A stretch of DNA of 36,878 bases from 2-01-FULL-39-33 sp964361645 (GTDB lineage Bacteria > Patescibacteriota > Patescibacteriia > 2-01-FULL-39-33), in the NCBI GenBank assembly GCA_964361645.1, contig CAYIBK010000009.1, forward strand, positions 1-36,878. The letters are read 5' to 3'. Made by a program: the position numbers and the translations under genes. Under the pieces are notes generated by a model. The model was given only the letters and a program-made list of their open reading frames with translations, was not told the origin of the DNA and made no database searches. Shown in pieces: positions 23,446 to 31,623 of this stretch. Each line of letters starts with the position of its first letter. Position 1 is the stretch's first letter.

Positions 23446-23853
23446 ATACTGTAAAATTGGGCTTAGTTCTAATAAAGACAACCAACTAATAAATTTTTTC
23501 TGATTGGAATAATGATCTGGTATTAGTCCGGGGGATTTTGACGGTAGAAATTTAAGTTCTAAATATAATAAAGCCTTTCGCCAAAATAAAACAAGAGCCG
23601 AAAAAAGAGATGCTACTATCATTAAAATAGCTAGAGTAAAAATAGGTGAGATCAAACTCTTAGAGAATATTTTTAAAGCCAAAATGTGATGTAAAATAAA
23701 ATCCAAGGTATTAACTGGGCAAGGCACGCCATCTGAAGTAGCTGCTAAACAACCGCCCTTTTGGTGATCCATATCTTGATTAAAAATTACAAAGCCAAAA
23801 ACACTCAGGCTAATAAAACTTATAATAAGTAATAATGATAATAGATATTTCAT
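23443..23853 (-). CDS. Two-helix membrane protein with a Cys/His-containing loop
   Basis: This 136-residue protein has an N-terminal helix (about 5-24), an outward loop NQDMDHQKGGCLAATSDGVPCP with His and two Cys, a His pair in LDFILHHILALK, and a second long helix (about 68-92). The tail is soluble and ends LSPILQY. Similar Cys-x(n)-CP loops occur in short membrane proteins near copper genes, but I cannot name the family. It has its own promoter and ends inside a hairpin, so it may be separately expressed. Confidence 0.6.
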   Translation of the reverse strand: MKYLLSLLLIISFISLSVFGFVIFNQDMDHQKGGCLAATSDGVPCPVNTLDFILHHILALKIFSKSLISPIFTLAILMIVASLFSALVLFWRKALLYLELKFLPSKSPGLIPDHYSNQKKFISWLSLLELSPILQY

Positions 23854-23863
23854 AGATATTTAT

Positions 23864-23892
23864 ATGATAACTTGATTTGTTTATTTAATCAA
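23864..23892 (-). promoter_or_regulatory. Promoter of the 136-residue gene
   Basis: Minus strand: TTGATT (23892-23887), 17-base spacer, TATCAT (23869-23864). Confidence 0.6.
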
Positions 23893-23900
23893 GGGCCTAA

Positions 23901-23928
23901 AAAAGAGATGGAAAAATCCATCTCTTTT
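23901..23928 (-). terminator. Terminator after groEL
   Basis: AAAAGAGATGGA and TCCATCTCTTTT form a perfect 12-bp stem with a 4-base loop. It lies 19 bases past the groEL stop. Confidence 0.85.
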
Positions 23929-23946
23929 AATAGATCAATTCTTAAA

Positions 23947-25587
23947 TTACATCATACCCATACCACCACCCATGCCCATACCCTGATTCATAGAGTGATC
24001 ATGATCGCCATCTTTTTTTGGCAAATCAGTGACCGCGCCTTCAGTAGTTAAAATCATGGCAGCAGCCGAAGCGGCATTTTGCAGAGCATTTCTAGTTACC
24101 TTAGCTGGATCAATAATACCGGCCTCAACTAAATCTTCATACTCGCCAGTTAAAGCATTGTAACCAACATTGCCCTCGCGCTTCTTGACTTCTTCAACTA
24201 CCACATCTCCTTTATCACCGGCATTATCAGCAATTTGTTTTAAGGGTGCTTCAATGGCAATTTTAATGATATTGATACCAATTTTTTCTTCTCCACTCAC
24301 CGAGACATTATTTAAGGCTTTGGCCGCTCTAATTAAAGCCACTCCGCCACCAGCCACAATACCTTCTTCAATAGCCGCTTTAGTCGCTGCCAAGGCATCC
24401 TCAATTCGCAGTTTCTTTTCTTTCATTTCAGTTTCGGTGGCTGCCCCAACTTTTATCACTGCTACTCCACCAGCTAATTTAGCTAAGCGTTCTTGAAATT
24501 TTTCCTTGTCAAAATCAGAATCAGAACTATCAATAGCTTTCCTGATTTGATTAATCCTAGTTTCAACTGCTAATTTATCGCCTTGGCCGTCAACAATAGT
24601 AGTATTATCCTTGGTAGAAATAACCTTGCCCGCATTGCCCAACATCTCAATTTCAGTATTTTCTAATTTTAAACCAACTTCTTGAGAAATAACCTTACCA
24701 CCGGTTAAAACAGCAATGTCTTCTAACATTTCTTTTCGTCTATCGCCAAAACCAGGCGCTTTAACCGCTAAAACATTAAAAGAACCTCGCAATTTATTAA
24801 CCACTAAAGTGGCTAGTGCTTCACCCTCAACATCATCAGCTATAATTACCAAATCTTTTTTACCAGATTGAACTATCTTTTCTAAAAGTGGTAATATTTC
24901 CTGCAAACTGGAAATCTTTTTATCAGTTATTAAAATCGGAGCATTATTAAATTCAGCTTCCATTCTTTCGGTATTGGTTACCATATAATGAGAAACGTAG
25001 CCCTTATCAAACTGCATGCCCTTAACTGATTCTTTCTCAATACCAAAACCTTGACCTTCTTCTACAGTAATCACACCTTCATTGCCAACTTCTTCTAGGG
25101 CCTCAGCAATAATAATGCCAATTTCTGGATCATTAGCGGAAATAGAAGCCACCTGCTGTTTTTCTTCTTTGGTAGAAATCGGCTTGGCGTTATTCTTTAA
25201 TTCTGCCACCATGGCTTTTACGCCTTTTTCTATGCCATGTTTGATAGCAATAGGATTAGAGCCAGCCGCCACATTTTTTAAACCCTCAGCCACTATGGCT
25301 TGAGCTAAAACGGTAGCGGTAGTTGTGCCATCGCCAGCGTTATCATTAACATTGGAAGCAACTTCTTTGATAAGTTCTGCTCCCATATTCTCAAATTTAT
25401 CTTCTAGATCTATTTCTTTAGCGATAGTTACGCCATCATTAACAATTTGAGGCGAGCCGTAACCCTTGTCTAAAATAACATTACGACCCTTGGGACCAAG
25501 TGTAACCTTCACAATATCGGCCAATTTATCAACGCCCGCTTTCAATTTTTTTCTCGCGTCTTCATTAAATAATATCTGTTTTGCCAT
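23947..25587 (-). CDS. groEL: Chaperonin GroEL (60 kDa)
   Basis: GroEL assembles into double rings that fold proteins in an ATP cycle with GroES. The 546-residue length is normal. It starts AKQILFNEDARKKLKAGVDKLADIVKVTLGPKGRNV, has the nucleotide-binding GDGTTTATVLAQ (about 86-97), and ends with the family's Gly/Met-rich tail (GMGMGGGMGMM) preceded by HDHSMNQ. It is downstream of groES by 49 bases in the CIRCE-controlled operon and is followed by a strong terminator. Confidence 0.98.
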   Translation of the reverse strand: MAKQILFNEDARKKLKAGVDKLADIVKVTLGPKGRNVILDKGYGSPQIVNDGVTIAKEIDLEDKFENMGAELIKEVASNVNDNAGDGTTTATVLAQAIVAEGLKNVAAGSNPIAIKHGIEKGVKAMVAELKNNAKPISTKEEKQQVASISANDPEIGIIIAEALEEVGNEGVITVEEGQGFGIEKESVKGMQFDKGYVSHYMVTNTERMEAEFNNAPILITDKKISSLQEILPLLEKIVQSGKKDLVIIADDVEGEALATLVVNKLRGSFNVLAVKAPGFGDRRKEMLEDIAVLTGGKVISQEVGLKLENTEIEMLGNAGKVISTKDNTTIVDGQGDKLAVETRINQIRKAIDSSDSDFDKEKFQERLAKLAGGVAVIKVGAATETEMKEKKLRIEDALAATKAAIEEGIVAGGGVALIRAAKALNNVSVSGEEKIGINIIKIAIEAPLKQIADNAGDKGDVVVEEVKKREGNVGYNALTGEYEDLVEAGIIDPAKVTRNALQNAASAAAMILTTEGAVTDLPKKDGDHDHSMNQGMGMGGGMGMM

Positions 25588-25636
25588 AATAATAGAGTTA
25601 AAAAGTTTATAAAGTTTATAAAGTTAAAAGTTTTTA

Positions 25637-25912
25637 TTATTCAATCACTGCCAAAATATCCTCGTGACCAATAATTTTGTATTCCTGTCCATCAACTTTC
25701 ACTTCATCGCCAGCATACTGGCCAAAAATAATCTTCTGTCCGATTGATAAGCCTAATTTGGAAACCTTTTCTCCACTGCCAATGGCTAAAATTTTGCCCT
25801 CGGCTTTTTTCTCTTTATCAATAGTATCGGGTAAAACAATACCTGATTTAGTAACCTCTTCTGCGGTGACCGGCTCAACTAAGATGCGATCACCAATTGG
25901 TTTAATACTCAT
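25637..25912 (-). CDS. groES: Co-chaperonin GroES
   Basis: This 91-residue protein caps the GroEL ring. It starts SIKPIGDRILVEPV, has the mobile-loop region (EEVTKSGIVLPDT) and ends EYKIIGHEDILAVIE, all typical. The start has no Shine-Dalgarno, as with many core genes here. The CIRCE element and promoter lie directly upstream. Confidence 0.97.
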   Translation of the reverse strand: MSIKPIGDRILVEPVTAEEVTKSGIVLPDTIDKEKKAEGKILAIGSGEKVSKLGLSIGQKIIFGQYAGDEVKVDGQEYKIIGHEDILAVIE

Positions 25913-25944
25913 AAATTTTAGCTAAATTATTTATAATTTTTTAT

Positions 25945-25971
25945 TTAGCACTCTTTGCTTATGAGTGCTAA
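25945..25971 (-). promoter_or_regulatory. CIRCE element (HrcA operator)
   Basis: TTAGCACTC-N9-GAGTGCTAA is a perfect match to the conserved inverted repeat. HrcA should repress groES-groEL here and release it on heat shock. No hrcA gene is in the window. Confidence 0.97.
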
Positions 25972-25989
25972 TTTCTTTGCTAGTGACAT

Positions 25990-26017
25990 TTTATAATAAA
26001 TATAAAGAAAATGTCAA
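25990..26017 (-). promoter_or_regulatory. groES-groEL promoter
   Basis: Minus strand: TTGACA (26017-26012), 16-base spacer, TATAAA (25995-25990). CIRCE lies about 18 bases downstream. Confidence 0.75.
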
Positions 26018-26062
26018 CTCTGTGGAATATAGGCCATAAAAAAACGCTAATGACATAAAAAT

Positions 26063-26090
26063 AAGTCCCGGTTACTTAGAACCGGGACTT
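26063..26090 (-). terminator. Terminator of the ClpP-like gene
   Basis: AAGTCCCGGTT and AACCGGGACTT form a perfect 11-bp stem; on the minus strand TATTTTTA follows. The stem base touches the stop codon. Confidence 0.9.
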
Positions 26091-26665
26091 TAATATTTCT
26101 CAATGATCCCATCAATTAATCTTAATTTAAGGGCTTCCTTGGCAGTTAGCTCGTGATCTTCTTTAGATAATTGGCGAATAGCTTTAAGTGATTGGCCAGA
26201 GCGTGAACTGTAAATTCGATTAATAGCTTTTTGATCTCGCTTAACATCTTGAGCTAAAGACTCCATAAACCGATCTAACTTGTGACGATTAAGAATAACT
26301 TCTGATTTCATTTTTTCAATATCAACTAAGACATCATGAATTTTCATCGTAGAATGGGTTAGAGCCAAACGACAATTACAGGCTTGGAGTACTACTACAG
26401 CAAAGGAACGGCAAAATCCGAAAACAATCCCAGTGCAATGTCCGGGATAGCCCTTGAGCATATCATAAATAGCCAAACCCACTCGAACATTGCCACCGTC
26501 GCAGGTAATTCTAACTTTAATGTCGGGATTATCATTGGTAGCCAAGATCATTAAAGAATCACGGACATACATCACCATAGCTTCATCAATATCGCCCCCC
26601 AAATCAATAATTCCTTTGGAGAGAAGTCGTTGACGAGTTTCGTCGATGTGTTCGTATTTCCACAT
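26090..26665 (-). CDS. Divergent ClpP-like serine protease
   Basis: This 191-residue protein has the ClpP/crotonase fold pattern. It begins with DLGGDIDEAMVMYVRDSLMILA, then ITCDGGNVRVGLAIYDML for the usual SPGG region, the nucleophile Ser87 in GFCRSFAVVVLQA, His110 in MKIHDVLVD and Asp170 in SKEDHELTAKEALKLRLIDGI. The triad is therefore complete, but the usual SMG context around Ser is SFA, and several Cys surround it (GHCTGIVFGFC, QACNC). It may be a second, non-canonical ClpP or a specialised protease. It stands alone with promoter, GGAGG ribosome site and terminator. Confidence 0.85.
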   Translation of the reverse strand: MWKYEHIDETRQRLLSKGIIDLGGDIDEAMVMYVRDSLMILATNDNPDIKVRITCDGGNVRVGLAIYDMLKGYPGHCTGIVFGFCRSFAVVVLQACNCRLALTHSTMKIHDVLVDIEKMKSEVILNRHKLDRFMESLAQDVKRDQKAINRIYSSRSGQSLKAIRQLSKEDHELTAKEALKLRLIDGIIEKY

Positions 26666-26710
26666 GAGCCTTTCCTCCTTTGTTTTATCAAAAGAACAGG
26701 TAATTCGCTT

Positions 26711-26739
26711 ATCTTAACAGTAATCAAAATAAATATCAA
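26711..26739 (-). promoter_or_regulatory. Promoter of the ClpP-like gene
   Basis: Minus strand: TTGATA (26739-26734), 17-base spacer, TAAGAT (26716-26711). Confidence 0.6.
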
Positions 26740-26752
26740 GAAAAAATTATTT

Positions 26753-29050
26753 TTATTTTTTACTCATAATTTCTAACAAGCCACGAGAAAAATTACAACC
26801 AATAATACGGCAATACTTGCCACAACCCCTTATGCTGCGGCGCTCTAAAAGAGCATTCCTTTTCATAATTTTTTTTAACTTTTCTTTTTTAATATTGCCA
26901 ATAAACTTTCTTTTAAAACAAAGAGAGAGATCACCTGTAGGATAAACAACCATATTGCGCTGGCCAGCAAAACAGCGGTATTTTAAAACTTTCTTGGGCT
27001 CCAGATAATATTCTTCAATAGCAGACAGATTAGCTAAAGAATTTTTTATTTTGACAGAATTATCTTTTAACCATTTAAATAACTCTTTGGACTTTTCTAT
27101 TTCCGGCCACAGCTTTAAAATCATCTCGCTGTTGATCATATTTTTAGATTGATTAGATTCAATAATCTCATCCAGGGGCTGAATAATAATGGAAGTATCA
27201 CCTAAACTACCAAGATAATCAATTAAAGCTGGTATCTGATTAATATTATGAGCCGTAATTAAAATGCCTACCTCTAATTTAATTTTACTTTTTGAAACCA
27301 ACTCCACGGTTTTCATAGCATTTTTAAAAGCTATCTCCGCACCTCTGATAAAATTATGGCTACCCTCATCTAGGCTATACAAAGATACCTTTAATCTATC
27401 CAAACCAATTTTTTCTAACTCGGATATTATTTCCGGCGTAATTATGGAGCCGTTGGTGTTTAAAACCACAGTCTTAAAATATTTTTTTAAATCACTGCCT
27501 AAAGCTAAAACTAAATCTTTTTTAATTAGGGCCTCTCCCCCGCTTATTTCTATAAAACTTGTGGTAGGCAAATAAGATTTTAACTCGCCAGAAACTGCCA
27601 ACCAATCAATAATATTCATTTCCTGACTAAAATCTGTTTTTTGCCAAATATCACAAGTCTGACATTTAAAATTACAACGGAAGGTGGTAATCAAACTAAT
27701 ATAATCTGGACGATAAAAATCACGGCCAGTAAAATAACTTAATTCTAATAAAAGTTTACTAGTAATTTTTTCTAAAAAACTTATATGGGGAAAATTTTTC
27801 AAGCTTAAACCAATTATCAGCCAAAATAATATAAGCCCCAAATAACTAGTCCATAAATAATGATCAAACAAACCAATTATAAGTAAAGCTAATAGGGAGG
27901 TGGAGGAAAATAAATTACTAGATTTATAAAAAGAAAAAATAACTATGATGATAAAAAATAAAAAACCAATAATCCCCAACTCCGCTAGTGCCATTAAATA
28001 AATATTATGGGCCGGCTGGTAATGCCAGCCTAAAAATCCGGGCTTAAACGAAATCAAATAATTAGTATAACCACCCAAGCCCACTCCTAAAATAGGATTT
28101 TTTAAAATAACTTCCTGGGCTTCAGTTAAAGAATCCAGTCTTTGTTCAATAGATTTCTCTTCTAATCTTTGGGTGGCGGACAAACGCGTAAATACCAAAG
28201 AATTATAAATGATAACTAGGGGTGTTAAAATTAATAAAAGATAAATAGAAATTTTTATCAAATCAATAAATCTTTTTTTATAAAAAAATATTACCAACCA
28301 AATAAAATAGATAATTACAGCCGCTAGCCAAGCTGATCGTGAAAAAGAAAAAAATAAACCGACGGTTATAAATATTAAACTAACAGCGCTCAGTAACCTG
28401 CGCCAATTATTATGATAGCTAAAATATAAATACAGTCCAGCTAAAAAACAAATCACTAAATATCCGCCCAAAATATTAGGATGGGGCAAACTGCCGTAAG
28501 CCCTAAGCCAACGATAATCGCCCGTCCCCACCACCGAAGAATTTATATCAACTGGAAAATGCGAAGCTATACCTAGCCACTTACTAGCCATAACTTCTTG
28601 TGACAAAAATTGCCAGAAAGCTAGAATTGACTGAACTACTCCGCCCATTAGAAACGACCAAAGAACTAATCTAATCTTAAATTGAGCATTTAAGATAATA
28701 AACATTAAAATAATTGCTTCCATCAGCCTTAGCCACCAATAAAAAGATAGGGCCCTATTAGCGCTCCATAAAATAGATAAGCCGGAATATAAAACCAAGC
28801 CCCAAATCATTAAAACAATAAATAACTTTTTCCTATTAATATTAGATGATCTTTTTTTATAAAACATTAAAAAAACCTGGCCCAGGATAATAAGCCAGAG
28901 CAGTATTTCTGTGGCATATAATAGATATGTTCCCTCTTGCCATTTAAAGCCAAAAATAAATTTTTCACTTATTATCCAAACGGCTTGCAGAGGTAATAAA
29001 AAAATAAATAAATAAATACAATATTCAATTACTATCACTAGCCTACTCAT
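26753..29050 (-). CDS. O-antigen-ligase-like / radical SAM fusion
   Basis: This is a 765-residue protein in one continuous frame. The N-terminal part (about 1-430) is a multi-helix membrane domain of the Wzy/WaaL O-antigen ligase family, with a PHPNILGGYL segment and the periplasmic loop GVGLGGYTNYL followed by PAHNIYLMALAELGIIG. The C-terminal part (about 445-765) is a radical SAM enzyme with Cys459, Cys463 and Cys466 (CNFKCQTC), EISGGEALI and LNTNGS, then a SPASM-like Cys region (YRCFAGQ, LSLCFKRKFIGN, CGKYC, GCNFSRG). It may couple polymer ligation to a radical modification. Its start overlaps the NTase-like gene end by 8 bases. Confidence 0.85.
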   Translation of the reverse strand: MSRLVIVIEYCIYLFIFLLPLQAVWIISEKFIFGFKWQEGTYLLYATEILLWLIILGQVFLMFYKKRSSNINRKKLFIVLMIWGLVLYSGLSILWSANRALSFYWWLRLMEAIILMFIILNAQFKIRLVLWSFLMGGVVQSILAFWQFLSQEVMASKWLGIASHFPVDINSSVVGTGDYRWLRAYGSLPHPNILGGYLVICFLAGLYLYFSYHNNWRRLLSAVSLIFITVGLFFSFSRSAWLAAVIIYFIWLVIFFYKKRFIDLIKISIYLLLILTPLVIIYNSLVFTRLSATQRLEEKSIEQRLDSLTEAQEVILKNPILGVGLGGYTNYLISFKPGFLGWHYQPAHNIYLMALAELGIIGFLFFIIIVIFSFYKSSNLFSSTSLLALLIIGLFDHYLWTSYLGLILFWLIIGLSLKNFPHISFLEKITSKLLLELSYFTGRDFYRPDYISLITTFRCNFKCQTCDIWQKTDFSQEMNIIDWLAVSGELKSYLPTTSFIEISGGEALIKKDLVLALGSDLKKYFKTVVLNTNGSIITPEIISELEKIGLDRLKVSLYSLDEGSHNFIRGAEIAFKNAMKTVELVSKSKIKLEVGILITAHNINQIPALIDYLGSLGDTSIIIQPLDEIIESNQSKNMINSEMILKLWPEIEKSKELFKWLKDNSVKIKNSLANLSAIEEYYLEPKKVLKYRCFAGQRNMVVYPTGDLSLCFKRKFIGNIKKEKLKKIMKRNALLERRSIRGCGKYCRIIGCNFSRGLLEIMSKK

Positions 29051-30002
29051 TGGTTATCTCTTTTAATTTATTTAAAAAAATATTTTGATAGAAAAGACGC
29101 CGATCATTTTCATGGAATTTTAACATAGTATCGCTAATAATTACCCGACTATCATTTTCTTTAGCCAAACTTCTATTATTTTGGGACATTTTAAAAAGTT
29201 GTATTTTTTTAAGCCGTTTTTCTAATTGATCGCCTAGTGAACCACCTAAAAAATATTCCCAAATTTTAAAAGATAATTGAGATAATTTATGATCATCAAT
29301 TTTACGCCAGAAACTGCCAGTTTTGGGCAAATAATTGGGCAACTGATTCTTAATCCATTCATTTTGCGCTAAAAATTTATCATAAATCCCTCGATCATAT
29401 AAAGAAAATAAATTAGCAATCCAATAAACAAGATAAATGTCATTATCGATTATTTTTATCTTGGAAAAATTCAGATCGTTTTCGGAAACATAGAAGCTCA
29501 AACATAATCGATCGGTAATTTTTCGACCATGGCGCCTAAGACGCATTAGGCTCATTATTAAAGTTACAAAAAACCTAGCCGTAAAAAGACGATTGTTAGA
29601 GGTGGTGATAAACAAATCTATATCACTATCGGCTCTGATATTATTATTGCCAGAATTATTACATAAACCAACCAATTTTATAAAAGGCAAAAATTTAAGT
29701 GCCCCCACCCCATGTTTAGCAATCTTATTTTTATTTCCAGAAATAACATATCTTTTTAGACGTGTTAAAACTATATCATCTCTATTTTTTAAAAAATAAA
29801 AACCGTCTTTAAAACTTAATTTATCATTTAAATACTGGCTGTCTTCTAATGTTTTTTTAACAGTTAATAAATCAACTTTTTGATTTATTGGGGAATCGGT
29901 AAAAAGCCATTGCCAAACCTCTAATAAAGTTAGAGGATAATCAAAAATATCAAAATAGCAAATTGTTGAAAGAATTGATTTTTCTAAATATTTATTATCC
30001 AT
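29043..30002 (-). CDS. Nucleotidyltransferase-like protein with winged helix
   Basis: This 319-residue protein begins with a helix-turn-helix-like region (about 7-95; ILSTICYFDIFDYPLTLLEVWQWLF) followed by a polymerase-beta-type nucleotidyltransferase segment, with NNIRADSDIDLFITTSNNRLFTAR holding the paired Asp (about 122-145). The glycine before the Asp pair is present as LCNNSGNNN but not in the classical GS form, so activity is uncertain. The C-terminal half is charged and helical. It overlaps the fusion gene by 8 bases, and a joint role is likely. Confidence 0.75.
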   Translation of the reverse strand: MDNKYLEKSILSTICYFDIFDYPLTLLEVWQWLFTDSPINQKVDLLTVKKTLEDSQYLNDKLSFKDGFYFLKNRDDIVLTRLKRYVISGNKNKIAKHGVGALKFLPFIKLVGLCNNSGNNNIRADSDIDLFITTSNNRLFTARFFVTLIMSLMRLRRHGRKITDRLCLSFYVSENDLNFSKIKIIDNDIYLVYWIANLFSLYDRGIYDKFLAQNEWIKNQLPNYLPKTGSFWRKIDDHKLSQLSFKIWEYFLGGSLGDQLEKRLKKIQLFKMSQNNRSLAKENDSRVIISDTMLKFHENDRRLFYQNIFLNKLKEITNE

Positions 30003-30060
30003 ACTATAAATTTAGCACAAAAAATGACAAAATAGGAGAGTGAACGATAATATTTTTCGA

Positions 30061-30089
30061 TTGACATTTGTCCCTATAAATCTTATAAT
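30061..30089 (+). promoter_or_regulatory. Promoter of the M23 peptidase gene
   Basis: TTGACA (30061-30066), 17-base spacer, TATAAT (30084-30089): a perfect consensus. The leader to the GTG is about 85 bases. Confidence 0.85.
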
Positions 30090-30180
30090 CAAAAATGTTA
30101 TTTAAAGAAAAAATAACTTAAAAAATATCAGTTTTCAAATCAAAAAGATACTACTTAAATCGTGGACACTGATCCTAAAA

Positions 30181-31470
30181 GTGACCACATTTAGCTTAAT
30201 ATCCTTGGATAAATTATTAAAATTATTCAAGGGTCCTTTTTTACCTGTGGCAAATTTCATTTTTAAATTCATTATTCTGCCTAATTTTGGAAGATATTTG
30301 TCTATCAAAAATAGAATTGCCAAAAAAACTTCCAATCCTCGGGAAAGAGTAATTCTAACCTTTACCAATCAATATATTATACATGTAATCATGATACTTA
30401 TCGCTCTTTCTGTTACCACCTCCAATATCTTAGCATACGAAAGACACGAAAACTACGGCCAAAATGCTTTAATTTATAAAGTCATTGGCCTAGATGATAT
30501 AGAAATCATACAAGACACCACCTCTACTTTGGAAGAACCCAAGGTTTACAGTTATTTAGGTGAGAGTTTCCAAGTGGGAAGCGAGGTATTTTCGGAAGCA
30601 CAAAGGAAAGAAAAAGAATTATATAATGAGCAATTTGATAGTAATGTTTTAGTCACCGAAGACGGAGTAACTTTAGTCAAACCTGATTTAGTTAGCACCG
30701 AAAACGCCAAAGTAACCAGAACCAGCATTAAAAGATACCAGGTTGAATCTGGTGATGTTATCGGGAGTATCGCTTCCCAATTTAATATTTCCATTGAGAC
30801 GATACTTTGGGCTAATAATTTATCCAGTAATTCTTATATTAAACCGGGCCAGGAGTTGGTTATTCCCCCAGTGAGTGGTGTCTTGCATACGATTAAAAAA
30901 GGTGACACTTTAAAAAGTATAGCTCAAAAATACAACGCTTCTGATCTAAAAATTAAGGAATTCAATAATATAGATAATGATTCTCTTTTGGTGGTGGGTG
31001 ATACTTTAATGGTGCCAGGCGGAAGAGTGATTTATACTGTCAAACCAAGAACTTATGTGGCACCGCCAGAGACCAATCAAGTTTATACGGCTCCCGTAGC
31101 AGTCAACGGCAAAATGCTGTGGCCGATTACCTGCCGTCGAATTACTCAATATTTCAAGGGTTGGCGTCACACCGGCGTTGACATCGCTTGTAGTTATGGT
31201 TCGCCAATTTACGCGGCAGCTGATGGCGTAGTTTCACGAATCCAATATTTGAATTATGGCTATGGTTATAATGTTATTATTGATCATGGCGGAGGTATAA
31301 AAACTCTTTACGCCCACAATAGCCGCAATGATGTGGTGGTGGGACAAACAGTTAAGCAAGGTGATATAATCGCTCGTGAAGGTTCAACCGGCCGATCCAC
31401 TGGACCACATATTCACTTTGAAGTAATTATCAATGGACAGAAAGTTAACGCGCTTAATTATATCAGATAA
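30181..31470 (+). CDS. M23 endopeptidase with two LysM domains
   Basis: This 429-residue protein cleaves peptidoglycan cross-bridges. I use the GTG at 30181; no ATG lies upstream in frame before a stop at 30103, and the next ATG (inside IIHVIMILI) would cut the membrane helix. The N-terminus is basic, followed by a helix (about 65-87), then two LysM domains (about 186-231 and 235-281) that bind glycan. The M23 domain (about 315-429) has His330 and Asp334 in HTGVD and His410/His412 in GPHIHFE, the zinc ligands. It converges with comM. Confidence 0.92.
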   Translation: MTTFSLISLDKLLKLFKGPFLPVANFIFKFIILPNFGRYLSIKNRIAKKTSNPRERVILTFTNQYIIHVIMILIALSVTTSNILAYERHENYGQNALIYKVIGLDDIEIIQDTTSTLEEPKVYSYLGESFQVGSEVFSEAQRKEKELYNEQFDSNVLVTEDGVTLVKPDLVSTENAKVTRTSIKRYQVESGDVIGSIASQFNISIETILWANNLSSNSYIKPGQELVIPPVSGVLHTIKKGDTLKSIAQKYNASDLKIKEFNNIDNDSLLVVGDTLMVPGGRVIYTVKPRTYVAPPETNQVYTAPVAVNGKMLWPITCRRITQYFKGWRHTGVDIACSYGSPIYAAADGVVSRIQYLNYGYGYNVIIDHGGGIKTLYAHNSRNDVVVGQTVKQGDIIAREGSTGRSTGPHIHFEVIINGQKVNALNYIR

Positions 31471-31495
31471 CAAAAAATTTGCGTGCAGGGATTTT

Positions 31496-31623
31496 TTATT
31501 AATTTCTAATTTAAAAATTTTCAATTTTCAAACAATTTTTTAATGACTTAATTTTAAAATGACGACGGAATTCTTAAATTGAAAATTAAATCATTGTTTA
31601 GAAATTAAAAATTAGAAATTAAA
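31496..31623. repeat. AT-rich inverted repeat between convergent genes
   Basis: The stretch starting TAATTTCTAATTT is matched in reverse by the stretch ending AAATTAGAAATTA, with imperfect pairing. It separates the M23 gene from comM, which converge, and may serve as a two-way terminator or be a low-complexity genomic repeat. Confidence 0.5.

Noticed and set aside
30135..30368. 77-codon minus-strand frame overlapping the M23 gene start
   Set aside because: It lies opposite the basic N-terminus of the M23 peptidase and has no ribosome site or promoter.
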